Assembly (NCBI GenBank): GCA_030550075.1
Contig: JAUQQB010000095.1
Location: 1 to 8,696, forward strand
DNA from: Chloroflexota bacterium
Lineage (GTDB): Bacteria > Chloroflexota > Anaerolineae > Thermoflexales > Thermoflexaceae
Length of the DNA: 8,696 nt
Direction of reading: 5' to 3'
The notes below the pieces were generated by a model. The model did not search any database. It had not been told where the DNA came from and saw only the letters and a program-made list of their open reading frames with translations. The translations under genes were made by a program, and so were the position numbers. The stretch's first letter is position 1; the number at the start of each line of letters is the position of its first letter. Positions 1 to 6,611 of this stretch are shown here, piece by piece.

Positions 1-694
1 TCGGCGGCACCCACGGCCGGGCCCCGGTGGCGAGGATGACCCGGCCCGGGGTGAAGATCTCGCCGTCGACCGCCACCGCTCCGCCTTCCACCAGGCGGGC
101 CCGGCCCCGGATCAGCGTGATCTCCGGGTAAGCGGCCAGGACTTCCTCATACTTCTCCCGGCGCATCGCCGCCACCAGCGCGTCCTTCTGAGCAATCAGG
201 GCCGCCCAGTTCAGGGCGCCGCGGACCGTGGCCACCCCCCGGAAGCCGTGAGCCCCTGCCCGATGATAAATTTCCAGGGCTCGGATCAGCATCTTGGAGG
301 GGATGCATCCGACATTCACGCAGGTCCCGCCCAGAGTTCCCGCCTCGACCATCGCCACGCGGGCTCCCAGCTCAGCAGCCCGGATGGCGGCGGCGAAGGC
401 GGCGGAGCCCCCGCCGATCACCATCAGATCGAAACGATGATCCCCTCCAGAGGTTGGGGCCGCTTCCATCCGTTCGCTCCGGATCACACGGGCGCCATAG
501 CCGGCCCGCGCCACGGCTTCCTCCAGGGCTTCAGCGGGGATCTCGCCCCCAGCGATCACCTCGGCTTTCCCGGCGGACCAGTGGGGGATGTGAACGGAGA
601 GGACCCCAGGGACCGATTGCAGGGCCCGCGTCACGTGTCGGGCGCAATCGTCGCAGGTCATCCTCTGCACTTCAAGTTCCAGATAGAGCGGCAT
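1..694 (-). CDS. merA: Mercuric reductase-type flavoprotein with N-terminal HMA domain (3' part off window)
   Basis: This is the first 231 codons of a FAD-dependent pyridine nucleotide-disulfide oxidoreductase; the gene runs off the left edge. Residues 1-70 form a heavy-metal-associated domain with the metal-binding pair C14/C17 (MTCDDC). Residues 89-118 carry the FAD-binding VIGGGSAAFAAA Rossmann motif. The redox-active disulfide is C125/C130 in GGTCVNVGCIPSKMLI, the form typical of MerA, and ATGARP lies at 222-227. Known MerA enzymes reduce Hg(II) to Hg(0) with NADPH in the cytoplasm, the HMA domain passing metal to the active site. The ATG start has an AGGGGAGG Shine-Dalgarno site 6 nt upstream and its own promoter. 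The MerA-specific C-terminal vicinal cysteines lie outside the window, so another member of the family (a dihydrolipoamide dehydrogenase-like metal reductase) is possible. No merR, merT or merP gene is visible beside it. Confidence 0.88.
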   Translation of the reverse strand, partial: MPLYLELEVQRMTCDDCARHVTRALQSVPGVLSVHIPHWSAGKAEVIAGGEIPAEALEEAVARAGYGARVIRSERMEAAPTSGGDHRFDLMVIGGGSAAFAAAIRAAELGARVAMVEAGTLGGTCVNVGCIPSKMLIRALEIYHRAGAHGFRGVATVRGALNWAALIAQKDALVAAMRREKYEEVLAAYPEITLIRGRARLVEGGAVAVDGEIFTPGRVILATGARPWVPP

Positions 695-714
695 GATCGG
701 CCTCCCCTTGCATA

Positions 715-733
715 TATCCCCATCCCGGGGATA
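715..733. promoter_or_regulatory. Candidate operator: TATCCCC-N5-GGGGATA inverted repeat
   Basis: A perfect 7-bp inverted repeat (TATCCCC 715-721, GGGGATA 727-733) with a 5-bp spacer sits just downstream of the predicted start of transcription of the merA-like gene and about 8 bp upstream of its ribosome binding site. The position suits a repressor. C/G-tract dyads ending in TA/AT recall operators of CsoR/RcnR-type metal sensors, but that resemblance is only visual. As RNA the repeat could also fold close to the ribosome binding site. Confidence 0.45.
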
Positions 734-746
734 GGGATGTAAGGCG

Positions 747-775
747 ATTTTATAACGAAACCATGTGGCTGTCAA
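747..775 (-). promoter_or_regulatory. Sigma-70 promoter of the merA-like gene
   Basis: On the minus strand a perfect -35 box TTGACA (775-770) is followed after exactly 17 bp by TAAAAT (752-747), a near-consensus -10 box. Transcription would start near 740, giving a leader of about 45 nt before the ATG at 694. The spacer is 17 bp and contains no dyad. This differs from the 19-20 bp spacers with a central dyad found at MerR-activated promoters, so classic MerR control looks unlikely. It gives the gene transcription independent of the upstream DUF512 gene. Confidence 0.8.
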
Positions 776-812
776 AAATCGAGCGGGGCTACGGCGAGCA
801 GCGATGCAGGGG

Positions 813-828
813 GCGAGGCATACCTCGC
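813..828. repeat. Short palindrome (GCGAGG-CATA-CCTCGC) at the end of the DUF512 gene
   Basis: Six-bp perfect arms with a 4-nt loop lie 2 bp beyond the DUF512 stop codon. In the minus-strand transcript the hairpin is followed by C-rich sequence, not a U-tract. A TTTTT run appears only about 35 nt later (778-774), after a GAGCG/CGCTC pair (826-830 with 781-785) that could form a larger stem. It may be a weak transcription terminator or a REP-type intergenic repeat. Confidence 0.4.
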
Positions 829-830
829 TC

Positions 831-2243
831 CTACATCTCGATCGGGATGATCGCCTGATCCGGGTAGAACACCAGGCGGGCGCGTCCCTCGAGGGCATCC
901 AGCACATCGCCCATGGCATCCGCTAAGACGACGGGGCGGCCCAGCGCGCGGGCGATGTCCAGCGGCGTGCGATCGTCCAGCGAGAGCCCTTCCGGATGAT
1001 CGAACATGATCTGTGGCAGAACGACCAGGTCCCCCAGGGGACGGGCCGTCAGCTGGGCGATGACATCCTCGGCCATCAGGAGGCCCGCCACCGTGATCGT
1101 CTCGCCCAGCCGGGTGTTCACGACAGGGATCACGTCCAGGATCGCGCCGGTCCGCTCGCTGAAATCCCGCGCCGTCCGATCCAGAACCGGCGCGAAGAGG
1201 GTGCCGGTGGCCAGGGTCGCACGGCGCCCGCCCAGCGTTTTCCCCCGCCGGCGCAGCGCCCGCTTCACCCGCCGATAATCCTCCAGGAAGTCCCGCACCA
1301 TCCCCAGGCCGTTCTCCTGCAATCGCAATCCGTCGTAAGCGGCCTTCGAAGGGATCGGATGACCGGTGAGGAGATACCATTCATCGGTGGCGTAGACAAA
1401 ACGAACGCCCAGATGACGGCGAAAGGCCCGCTGCCATGCGTGGACCGCCCGCAGCACCCGCCGGGCTTCCTCCACCGTATTCGGGCGCACACCGTAGCGC
1501 TGGAAGCGGGTCACCCCCACCGGCACCACGCTGACGGAACGCACCTGAGGCCACAAAGTCGCCAGATCGAAGACGCTGCGCTCGAGGTGTTCCCCATCGT
1601 TCAGGCCCGGGGTGACCACGATTTGCGTATGCATCTCGATCCCGTGATCCGCCAGCCAGCGCAGCTGGGCCATGATATCGGGGGCGCGCGGGTTCCGCAG
1701 CACCCGCCGGCGAACCTCGGGGTCGGTCGCGTGCACGGAGATATAAAGAGGGGAGAGGCGCTGCTCTACAATGCGGCGCCAATCGCGCTCGGTGAGATTG
1801 GTCAGGGTGATGAAATGCCCATACAGAAAAGAGTAGCGATAGTCGTCGTCTTTGATGTAAAGGGTGCGGCGCATGCCCTTCGGCGTCTGGAGCACGAAGC
1901 AGAAGGTGCACAGGTTGTTGCAGCGACGGATGTCCATATCAAAGGTCGGATGAGCGAAGGTCAACCCCAAAGGCTCCCCTTCCATGCGGGGCCCCGCCAG
2001 GATACGCCGCGCTCCATCCCGGAGCACTTCAATGGTGATATGGTCCTCGGCGGCGTAAAAATGGACGTCGATCACGTCCTCCACCGGATGCCCGTTCACC
2101 CGCAGCAACAGATCCCCGGGCCGGACCCCGACGCGCTCCCCCCAGCTATCAGGGTCCACGTGGAGGATCAGGCCAGCCGGCTCCTGGGGCCGCGGCCGAT
2201 CCGGGATGCAGAACTCAGGCGGGACGAACAGGGTAGAAGACAT
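831..2243 (-). CDS. DUF512 family PDZ/radical SAM protein
   Basis: A 470-aa protein with three parts. Residues 22-75 form a PDZ-like segment (ILHVDPDSWGERVGVRPGD). A radical SAM core begins with the cluster-binding C108-NNL-C112-TF-C115 (CX3CX2C). Residues from about 240 to 470 form the DUF512 domain. This order is that of the widely conserved DUF512 family, whose reaction is unknown; the three cysteines would hold a [4Fe-4S] cluster that cleaves S-adenosylmethionine. The ATG at 2243 is chosen over an in-frame TTG at 2267 because the only good Shine-Dalgarno (GGAGG, 2261-2257) lies between them; its 13-nt spacing is long, so the start is moderately certain. The gene begins about 36 bp after the DUF711 stop on the same strand with no terminator between, so the two are probably co-transcribed. 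The family is certain, the substrate unknown. Confidence 0.9.
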   Translation of the reverse strand: MSSTLFVPPEFCIPDRPRPQEPAGLILHVDPDSWGERVGVRPGDLLLRVNGHPVEDVIDVHFYAAEDHITIEVLRDGARRILAGPRMEGEPLGLTFAHPTFDMDIRRCNNLCTFCFVLQTPKGMRRTLYIKDDDYRYSFLYGHFITLTNLTERDWRRIVEQRLSPLYISVHATDPEVRRRVLRNPRAPDIMAQLRWLADHGIEMHTQIVVTPGLNDGEHLERSVFDLATLWPQVRSVSVVPVGVTRFQRYGVRPNTVEEARRVLRAVHAWQRAFRRHLGVRFVYATDEWYLLTGHPIPSKAAYDGLRLQENGLGMVRDFLEDYRRVKRALRRRGKTLGGRRATLATGTLFAPVLDRTARDFSERTGAILDVIPVVNTRLGETITVAGLLMAEDVIAQLTARPLGDLVVLPQIMFDHPEGLSLDDRTPLDIARALGRPVVLADAMGDVLDALEGRARLVFYPDQAIIPIEM

Positions 2244-2279
2244 TGTGGAAGACCAGCCTCCGTTCAATAACCCGAACGA

Positions 2280-3383
2280 TCACAGGGCCATCACCGCGGA
2301 AGGCGCCAGATAGGCGAAATCGAACCGAACCGGATCCCCCGGCTCCCGGCCCGGGATCGGCATCAGACGGGCGGTCAGGGGCTTCCCCAATCGGACACTG
2401 AGCGCGCGCAGGTCCTCCAGTACCCTCGCCAGCGTCTCCTCCGAAACGGACCCGGGCAGCGGGAGGGTGTCCAGTCCGGTTCCGCACACCGCGGAGTAGA
2501 GCAACAGATCGTTTAGCCGGAAGCGTTGCTCCGCCGCCCGCCGGGCCAGGACCGCATCTTCAAGGACCGGGAGCATGATCCCACAGAAACCGGTGCGTGG
2601 GAAATCCGCCCCCTGCACCGCCGCAGCCAGCCCGGCCACCGCGGCAAGGGTCCCCGCCTCGCCGAAGAATGCTCCGCTCAGGAGCTCGATAGCGGTCCCG
2701 ATGCTGCGCTCCGGCTCCGGGAAGGGGGCCAGGGAGAAATCGATCCCGGCGAAACGGGCGGAGAAGGCCCGGGTCACCGGATGAAGGAGATGCGTTAGAT
2801 GGCGGCCGGTCGCTTCCACCTGGGCCTGCAGCATGGCCAGGGCCGCCGCTGGATCCCGGGCGGCACGGGCGGCTTCCACCGCCATATCCGCCGCCTCGGT
2901 CGCCAGGGCGAGGGCCATCGGCCCCCCGTCATGATAGGCCGCGGGAAAGAAAGGGCACAGCGGAGGGACGCCCGCCAGCGCAGCGAACCGGAGATTGGCG
3001 AAACCATCGAGGGCAACCGTAGCGTTCTCCCGGATGATTCGCGCCGCCACCCGCGCGGCATCGCGATCCGTGAGCATAAGGGCCGCGAAGGTCCGCTCGG
3101 TCTCCGCGAACAGGCGAGGGATCTCCGACGCCAGCGGCCCCAGCGGGCCCAGGCTCAGGTAATCGAACCCGGCCTCTCGAGCCATCGCCTCCCACTCCCG
3201 GGCCTGGCGAAGGAAAGCGGAGGCCTCTATAGAGGCCTCCAGCGGCGGTAACGCCAAGCGCATCGTCTGCACTTCGTAACCGCCCCGCGTGAGGGTCTCG
3301 CGGGCCGCCCGAGCCAGATCCCCCGCCCGGGGGATCTCCCGGGAGTTCCATGAGATGAAAACCGTGATGGCCCGGATGCGCAT
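2280..3383 (-). CDS. DUF711 (UPF0210) family protein
   Basis: A 367-aa protein. The start ATG at 3383 has a strong GGAGG site 5 nt upstream; the reading frame stays open further upstream, but that extension looks non-coding and overlaps leader hairpins. Recognisable family features are GIDFSLAPFPEPERS (213-227), the Gly/Ala-rich GTLAAVAGLAAAV (244-256), a GFCGIMLPVLEDA segment (265-277) and AVCGTGLDTLPLPG (298-311). These correspond to conserved blocks of DUF711/UPF0210, a predicted cytoplasmic family of unknown function distantly related to pyruvate-formate-lyase folds. At 367 aa it is clearly shorter than the roughly 450-aa members I know, so it may belong to a short subfamily. No ACT-domain (UPF0237) partner gene is visible, although that pair is common elsewhere. 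DUF512 follows on the same strand. Confidence 0.82.
   Translation of the reverse strand: MRIRAITVFISWNSREIPRAGDLARAARETLTRGGYEVQTMRLALPPLEASIEASAFLRQAREWEAMAREAGFDYLSLGPLGPLASEIPRLFAETERTFAALMLTDRDAARVAARIIRENATVALDGFANLRFAALAGVPPLCPFFPAAYHDGGPMALALATEAADMAVEAARAARDPAAALAMLQAQVEATGRHLTHLLHPVTRAFSARFAGIDFSLAPFPEPERSIGTAIELLSGAFFGEAGTLAAVAGLAAAVQGADFPRTGFCGIMLPVLEDAVLARRAAEQRFRLNDLLLYSAVCGTGLDTLPLPGSVSEETLARVLEDLRALSVRLGKPLTARLMPIPGREPGDPVRFDFAYLAPSAVMAL
3219..3240. repeat. Perfect 22-bp palindrome inside the DUF711 gene
   Basis: Starting GGAGGCCTCTA, the 22 bases read the same on both strands with no spacer. They encode the repeated tripeptide in EAS-I-EAS (DUF711 residues 49-55), including an ATA isoleucine codon that is scarce in this GC-rich gene. 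It could be a binding site, a cruciform-prone sequence or chance. Confidence 0.6.
3317..3336. repeat. Inverted repeat GATCCCCCG-CC-CGGGGGATC near the DUF711 start
   Basis: Nine-bp perfect arms with a 2-bp centre lie about 50-65 bp into the DUF711 coding sequence. In the mRNA this would be a strong hairpin that could slow early elongation. No function can be assigned from sequence alone. Confidence 0.45.
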
Positions 3384-3422
3384 AAGTTCCTCCGCCCCCA
3401 AAAATTCAGCCGTCACGTCGGG

Positions 3423-3475
3423 GCCCCTCCGAGGGGCTAAAAGCCAGACCGGGCACCTTCGGCGTCCAGCCTGGC
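3423..3475 (-). promoter_or_regulatory. Structured leader of the DUF711 gene (two hairpins)
   Basis: The 196-bp divergent gap between DUF711 and sua5 contains two strong dyads. The first, in the order of the minus transcript, is GCCAG/CTGGC (3471-3475 with 3443-3447). It encloses a smaller imperfect stem whose loop reads UUCG in plus-strand RNA and CGAA in the minus-strand transcript. A TTTTA run follows. The second is GCCCCTC-C-GAGGGGC (3423-3437), 40 nt upstream of the DUF711 ribosome binding site. The GCCCCTC arm could compete for pairing with the GGGGGCGGAGG site. This looks like a translational or attenuation leader, but I cannot match it to a known riboswitch class. No convincing -35/-10 pair was found for either divergent gene. 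Confidence 0.4.
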
Positions 3476-3579
3476 CCCGGGTGTTCCTTCCAGCCCACAA
3501 GGCTCCATTTCGTCCTCAGGGTGCATTCCCCATTTTGCCCTTCTCTCGGATTCCCCTCAAAATCCCTTTGGAGGGCTTC

Positions 3580-4632
3580 ATGACCCAGGTGGTGCCAGTG
3601 GACCCCCAGCATCCGGATCGGGAGGTCATCGCCCGGGCGGCGGAGATCCTGCGGCGGGGCGGGCTGGTGGCTTTCCCGACGGAGACCGTTTACGGGCTGG
3701 GCGCGGATGGCCTGAACCCATCCGCCCTCGTCCGCCTGTTCGAGGCGAAGGGACGACCGGCCACCGACCCGGTGATCCTGCATATCGCCGACCTGGAGGC
3801 GCTGCCTCAGCTGGCCCGGGAAGTTCCCCCGGCCGCGTGGACGCTTGCTCGTCACTTCTGGCCAGGCCCCCTGACCCTGGTTCTCCCCAAGCAGCCGATC
3901 GTCCCCGATCTGGTCACCGCGGGGCTGCCCACGGTGGCCATCCGGATGCCCGCCCATCCAGTCGCCCTGGCCCTGATCCGGGCGGCGAGGGTGCCGATCG
4001 CCGCGCCCAGCGCGAACCGGTTCGGCCATACCAGTCCCACCACTGCCCAGCACGTGCTGGAGGATCTGGGGAGCCGGATCGATCTGATCCTGGATGCGGG
4101 GCCCACCGCCATCGGGGTGGAATCGACGGTCGTCGATCTCACCCGACCGGTTCCTACCATCCTGCGGCCGGGGGGACTCCCCCGAGAGGCCCTGGAGGCG
4201 ATCATCGGGCCGGTGGCGGTGTTCGATCGCTCGGTGTCCGGCCCCGCGCCGGCCCCCGGGATGCTACCCAAACACTATGCCCCTCGGGCGGAGATGGTGG
4301 TCCTGATCGGCCCCGGGGAATGGCTCCACCCGCGCCTACGGGAGCTGGTCACCCGGTATCTCCAGGAGGGCTATCGGGTGGGGATGCTGATCGCGGAAGA
4401 GGATCAGTCGGCAGTGGTGGATCTGCCGGTAGAGATCGTCGTCCTGGGATCCGAGCAGGATCTGGAAGGGATCGCCCGGCGGCTGTATCCGGCGATACGC
4501 GAGCTGGATGCCCGGGGGCTGGATCTCATTCTCGCGCGGGACTTCGGGACCCAGGGACTGGGGCTGGCCATTCGGGATCGCCTGATCCGCGCCGCCGGGG
4601 GCCGGGTGATGCGGGCGGAGGATTCACGGTAA
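3580..4632 (+). CDS. sua5: L-threonylcarbamoyladenylate synthase, full-length Sua5 type
   Basis: A 350-aa enzyme that makes threonylcarbamoyl-AMP from threonine, bicarbonate and ATP, the first step of N6-threonylcarbamoyladenosine (t6A37) formation in ANN-decoding tRNAs. The YrdC domain spans about 1-210. It has GGLVAFPTETVYGLGADG (27-44), the KGRP nucleotide-binding motif (K57, R59), FWPGPLTLVL (93-102) and the SAN motif (144-146). The linker APGMLPKHYAPRA (225-237) leads into the C-terminal Sua5 domain (to 350). The length matches the two-domain Sua5 form rather than the short TsaC. The ATG at 3580 has a GGAGGG site 5 nt upstream; the frame is open further upstream, but those residues do not resemble the family. 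It starts a plus-strand run with DUF72 21 bp downstream. Confidence 0.95.
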   Translation: MTQVVPVDPQHPDREVIARAAEILRRGGLVAFPTETVYGLGADGLNPSALVRLFEAKGRPATDPVILHIADLEALPQLAREVPPAAWTLARHFWPGPLTLVLPKQPIVPDLVTAGLPTVAIRMPAHPVALALIRAARVPIAAPSANRFGHTSPTTAQHVLEDLGSRIDLILDAGPTAIGVESTVVDLTRPVPTILRPGGLPREALEAIIGPVAVFDRSVSGPAPAPGMLPKHYAPRAEMVVLIGPGEWLHPRLRELVTRYLQEGYRVGMLIAEEDQSAVVDLPVEIVVLGSEQDLEGIARRLYPAIRELDARGLDLILARDFGTQGLGLAIRDRLIRAAGGRVMRAEDSR

Positions 4633-4653
4633 GCTGTAATGGAGAATCAGGCG

Positions 4654-5367
4654 ATGTGGTATATCGGCTGCTGCGGGTTCCCGAAAGCGCGATCCGTCTA
4701 CTTCCGGACTTTCCAGGTGGTGGAGGTCCAGCAGACCTTCTACGACCCGCCTCAACCGAAAACTCTTCGGCGCTGGCGGGAGGAAGCCGGCCGCGATTTC
4801 ATCTTCACCATGAAGGCGTGGCAATTGATCACTCACCCTGCGAGCAGCCCGACCTATCGCCGGCTCCGACGCCCCTTGGCCCCCGAAGAACGCCCCCTGG
4901 CCGGCATGTTCCAGGCCACATCGGTGGTGGAGCGAGGATGGGCCGCCACGATAGAGGCAGCCCAGGCCCTCGAGGCGACCGTGGTGCTGCTGCAATGTCC
5001 GGCTTCCTTCACGCCCACCCCAGAGCACCTCCGCAACCTCGAGGCCTTCCTGGAACGGGTGGGAAGGGTCCCCTTTCGAGTGGCCTGGGAACCCCGGGGG
5101 GATTGGCCGGACGAGGTGATCCGACGGATCTGCGAACGTTACGGCCTGATCCATGCGGTGGATCCCTTCGCGCGCCCTCCCGTCACCCGTGAGATCGCCT
5201 ATTTCCGTCTCCACGGACGGACCGGATATGCTTATCGTTACACCGATGCGGACCTGGAAGAGCTCTGGAGTCTCTGTCAGGGGTTCCGGGAGGTCTTCGT
5301 GCTGTTTAACAACGTGTCCATGTGGGAGGATGCGCTGCGGTTCCAGAAGCTGGTGGAGAGGTTTTAA
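4654..5367 (+). CDS. DUF72 family protein (YecE-like)
   Basis: A 237-aa soluble protein of the DUF72 family, which adopts a TIM-barrel-like fold; its biochemical role is unknown. Family marks are the N-terminal YIGCCGFPKARSVYF (3-17), VVEVQQTFYDPP (22-33), the FTMKAWQLITH strand (51-61), VAWEPRGDW (143-151), YFRLHGRTGYAYRYTDADL (183-201) and the C-terminal VFVLFNN (214-220). The ATG at 4654 is chosen over the one at 4639 because it has a GGAG site 9 nt upstream and gives the canonical family N-terminus; the earlier ATG adds only MENQA. The gene follows sua5 by 21 bp with no terminator, so the two are likely co-transcribed. Confidence 0.88.
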   Translation: MWYIGCCGFPKARSVYFRTFQVVEVQQTFYDPPQPKTLRRWREEAGRDFIFTMKAWQLITHPASSPTYRRLRRPLAPEERPLAGMFQATSVVERGWAATIEAAQALEATVVLLQCPASFTPTPEHLRNLEAFLERVGRVPFRVAWEPRGDWPDEVIRRICERYGLIHAVDPFARPPVTREIAYFRLHGRTGYAYRYTDADLEELWSLCQGFREVFVLFNNVSMWEDALRFQKLVERF

Positions 5368-5497
5368 AATATAAAGAGGGACGCCTCGAAGGATTTTGCC
5401 TATCCATAACATACGAGCAGCTGGGCGCTCAGGTGCTTCTTCTTCGTGGAAGGGCTTCTCTGGCGCAGACGTCAGGAGAACGGCTTGGGAGGTGGTC

Positions 5498-6583
5498 ATG
5501 CTGAGCGAACGGGATCTGCGGGAGCTGGCCGCCCTGGAAAGCCCCCACGCTTCGATCCTCAGCCTTTACCTCGATGTGGATCCCCGCCGTCAAACCAAGG
5601 ATCATTACCGGTTGAACCTGCGGCATCTGCTGGAGCGTGTGGAAGACCAGATCTCTCGGGCAGATCGGGAGGCTGTTCAGCGTTTCGTGGAGCTGGAATA
5701 TGACGGGTCCGGGCGGGGGCTGGCCATCTTCTCCTCCCGGGATCTGGGGCTCTGGCGGGTGTTCTCGCTGGCCGTGCCCACGCCCAACCTGGTCTTCGTT
5801 GGCCGAAAGCCCTATGTGTTCCCGCTGGCCAGGTTATGGGACGCTTACGGGCGCTTCCTGGTCGCACTGGTGGACAAGACCCACATCCGCCTGCTGTTCT
5901 ACCAGATGGGGGAGCTTCAGGAGACGCTGGAGCTGCGTGGGGAGCCAATCAAGCGACACAAACAGGGCGGGTGGGGCGCCGAGAAACTTCAGCGGCATGA
6001 AGATGAAGTGGCCTATCGCAACCTGAAGGAGGCCGCCGAGCTGACGGTGAATTTCTGCGAGCGTCATCAGCCCCGCTATCTGCTTCTCGGCGGGGCCGAC
6101 CCCACCGTCGTCGAGTTTCGGGAACTCCTTCCCCGTCCCTGGAGCGACCGGATCGCTGGAACCATCCCGGGGGATCGCATGTCGGATGAGGTAGAAATCC
6201 AGGAGGCAGCCCTGCGGATCCTCCAGCAGGTGGAGCGCCAGCGCGAGTTCGCCCTGGTGGATGCGGCGATCACCGCTGCGGCCAAGGGGGGCAATGGCGT
6301 GATCAATCTGGATGACACGCTGGGGGCGGCGGCGGAGGGGCGGGTGCAGGTGTTGCTGGTGGCGGACGGGTTCCATGCCCAAGCCTATCGCTGTACCGGG
6401 TGCGGCTTCCTGATCGCTACGCCCCGGGAAACCTGCCCCTTCTGCGGCGCAGCCTTCGAACCGCTGCCCGATGCGGTGGACTGGCTGATCGCCACGGTGC
6501 TGGAGAACGGCGGCCAGGTGGAGATCGTGGAAGGCCACCCCCGATTGCAGGAAGTGGGCGTCGCCGCCCTGTTGCGCTACTGA
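5498..6583 (+). CDS. baeRF/Vms1-like eRF1-family protein with C-terminal zinc ribbon
   Basis: A 361-aa protein resembling bacterial relatives of archaeo-eukaryotic release factor 1 (baeRF, related to Vms1/ANKZF1), predicted to cleave or recognise peptidyl-tRNA on stalled ribosomes. The N-terminal part (1-110) begins with LYLDVDP (23-29). A central eRF1 domain-2-like region contains KQGGWGAEKLQRHEDE (155-170), aligned by eye with the release-factor GGQ loop (GGQSAxRFxR) but with Trp159 in place of Gln. The domain-3-like part has LLLGGADPTVVEFRELLP (195-212) and DDTLGAAAEGRVQVLLVADG (272-291). A zinc ribbon uses C299, C302, C313 and C316. The ATG at 5498 has a GGGAGG site 5 nt upstream; the open frame before it is not family-like. 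It lies 130 bp after DUF72 on the same strand; that gap shows no clear promoter or terminator. Family membership is fairly sure, catalytic activity is not. Confidence 0.82.
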   Translation: MLSERDLRELAALESPHASILSLYLDVDPRRQTKDHYRLNLRHLLERVEDQISRADREAVQRFVELEYDGSGRGLAIFSSRDLGLWRVFSLAVPTPNLVFVGRKPYVFPLARLWDAYGRFLVALVDKTHIRLLFYQMGELQETLELRGEPIKRHKQGGWGAEKLQRHEDEVAYRNLKEAAELTVNFCERHQPRYLLLGGADPTVVEFRELLPRPWSDRIAGTIPGDRMSDEVEIQEAALRILQQVERQREFALVDAAITAAAKGGNGVINLDDTLGAAAEGRVQVLLVADGFHAQAYRCTGCGFLIATPRETCPFCGAAFEPLPDAVDWLIATVLENGGQVEIVEGHPRLQEVGVAALLRY

Positions 6584-6602
6584 CGGTTTCGCTCGCGAGG
6601 GG

Positions 6603-6611
6603 AAAGGGGAT
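6603..6611. repeat. Left copy of 9-bp direct repeat (putative target-site duplication)
   Basis: AAAGGGGAT lies immediately to the left of the inverted-repeat end of the 111-bp element; the matching copy is at 6723-6731. With the preceding G the match is 10 bp, but that G overlaps the last base of the right terminal repeat. Confidence 0.6.

Noticed and set aside
996..2270. Long open frame antisense to the DUF512 gene
   Set aside because: The plus-strand frame is open because of GC-rich codon bias on the opposite strand. Its translation is rich in His, Arg, Gln and Pro with no domain pattern, while the minus strand encodes a clear radical SAM protein.
3535..3563. TTGCCC-17-CAAAAT as a promoter for sua5
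   Set aside because: The boxes are weak and the start of transcription would fall on the Shine-Dalgarno site at 3570-3575, leaving no room for a normal ribosome binding site.
3837..5192. Plus-strand open frame in another phase across sua5 and DUF72
   Set aside because: Low-complexity Gly/Pro/Arg/Ser composition and overlap with two well-supported genes mark it as a shadow.
5368..5497. Possible promoter for baeRF in the A/T-rich patch after DUF72
   Set aside because: TATAAA-like and CATAAC-like -10 sequences are present, but no -35 box lies at a suitable distance.
4624..5499. Minus-strand open frame opposite DUF72
   Set aside because: The DUF72 protein on the plus strand shows clear family motifs; the antisense translation has none and lacks a credible start site.
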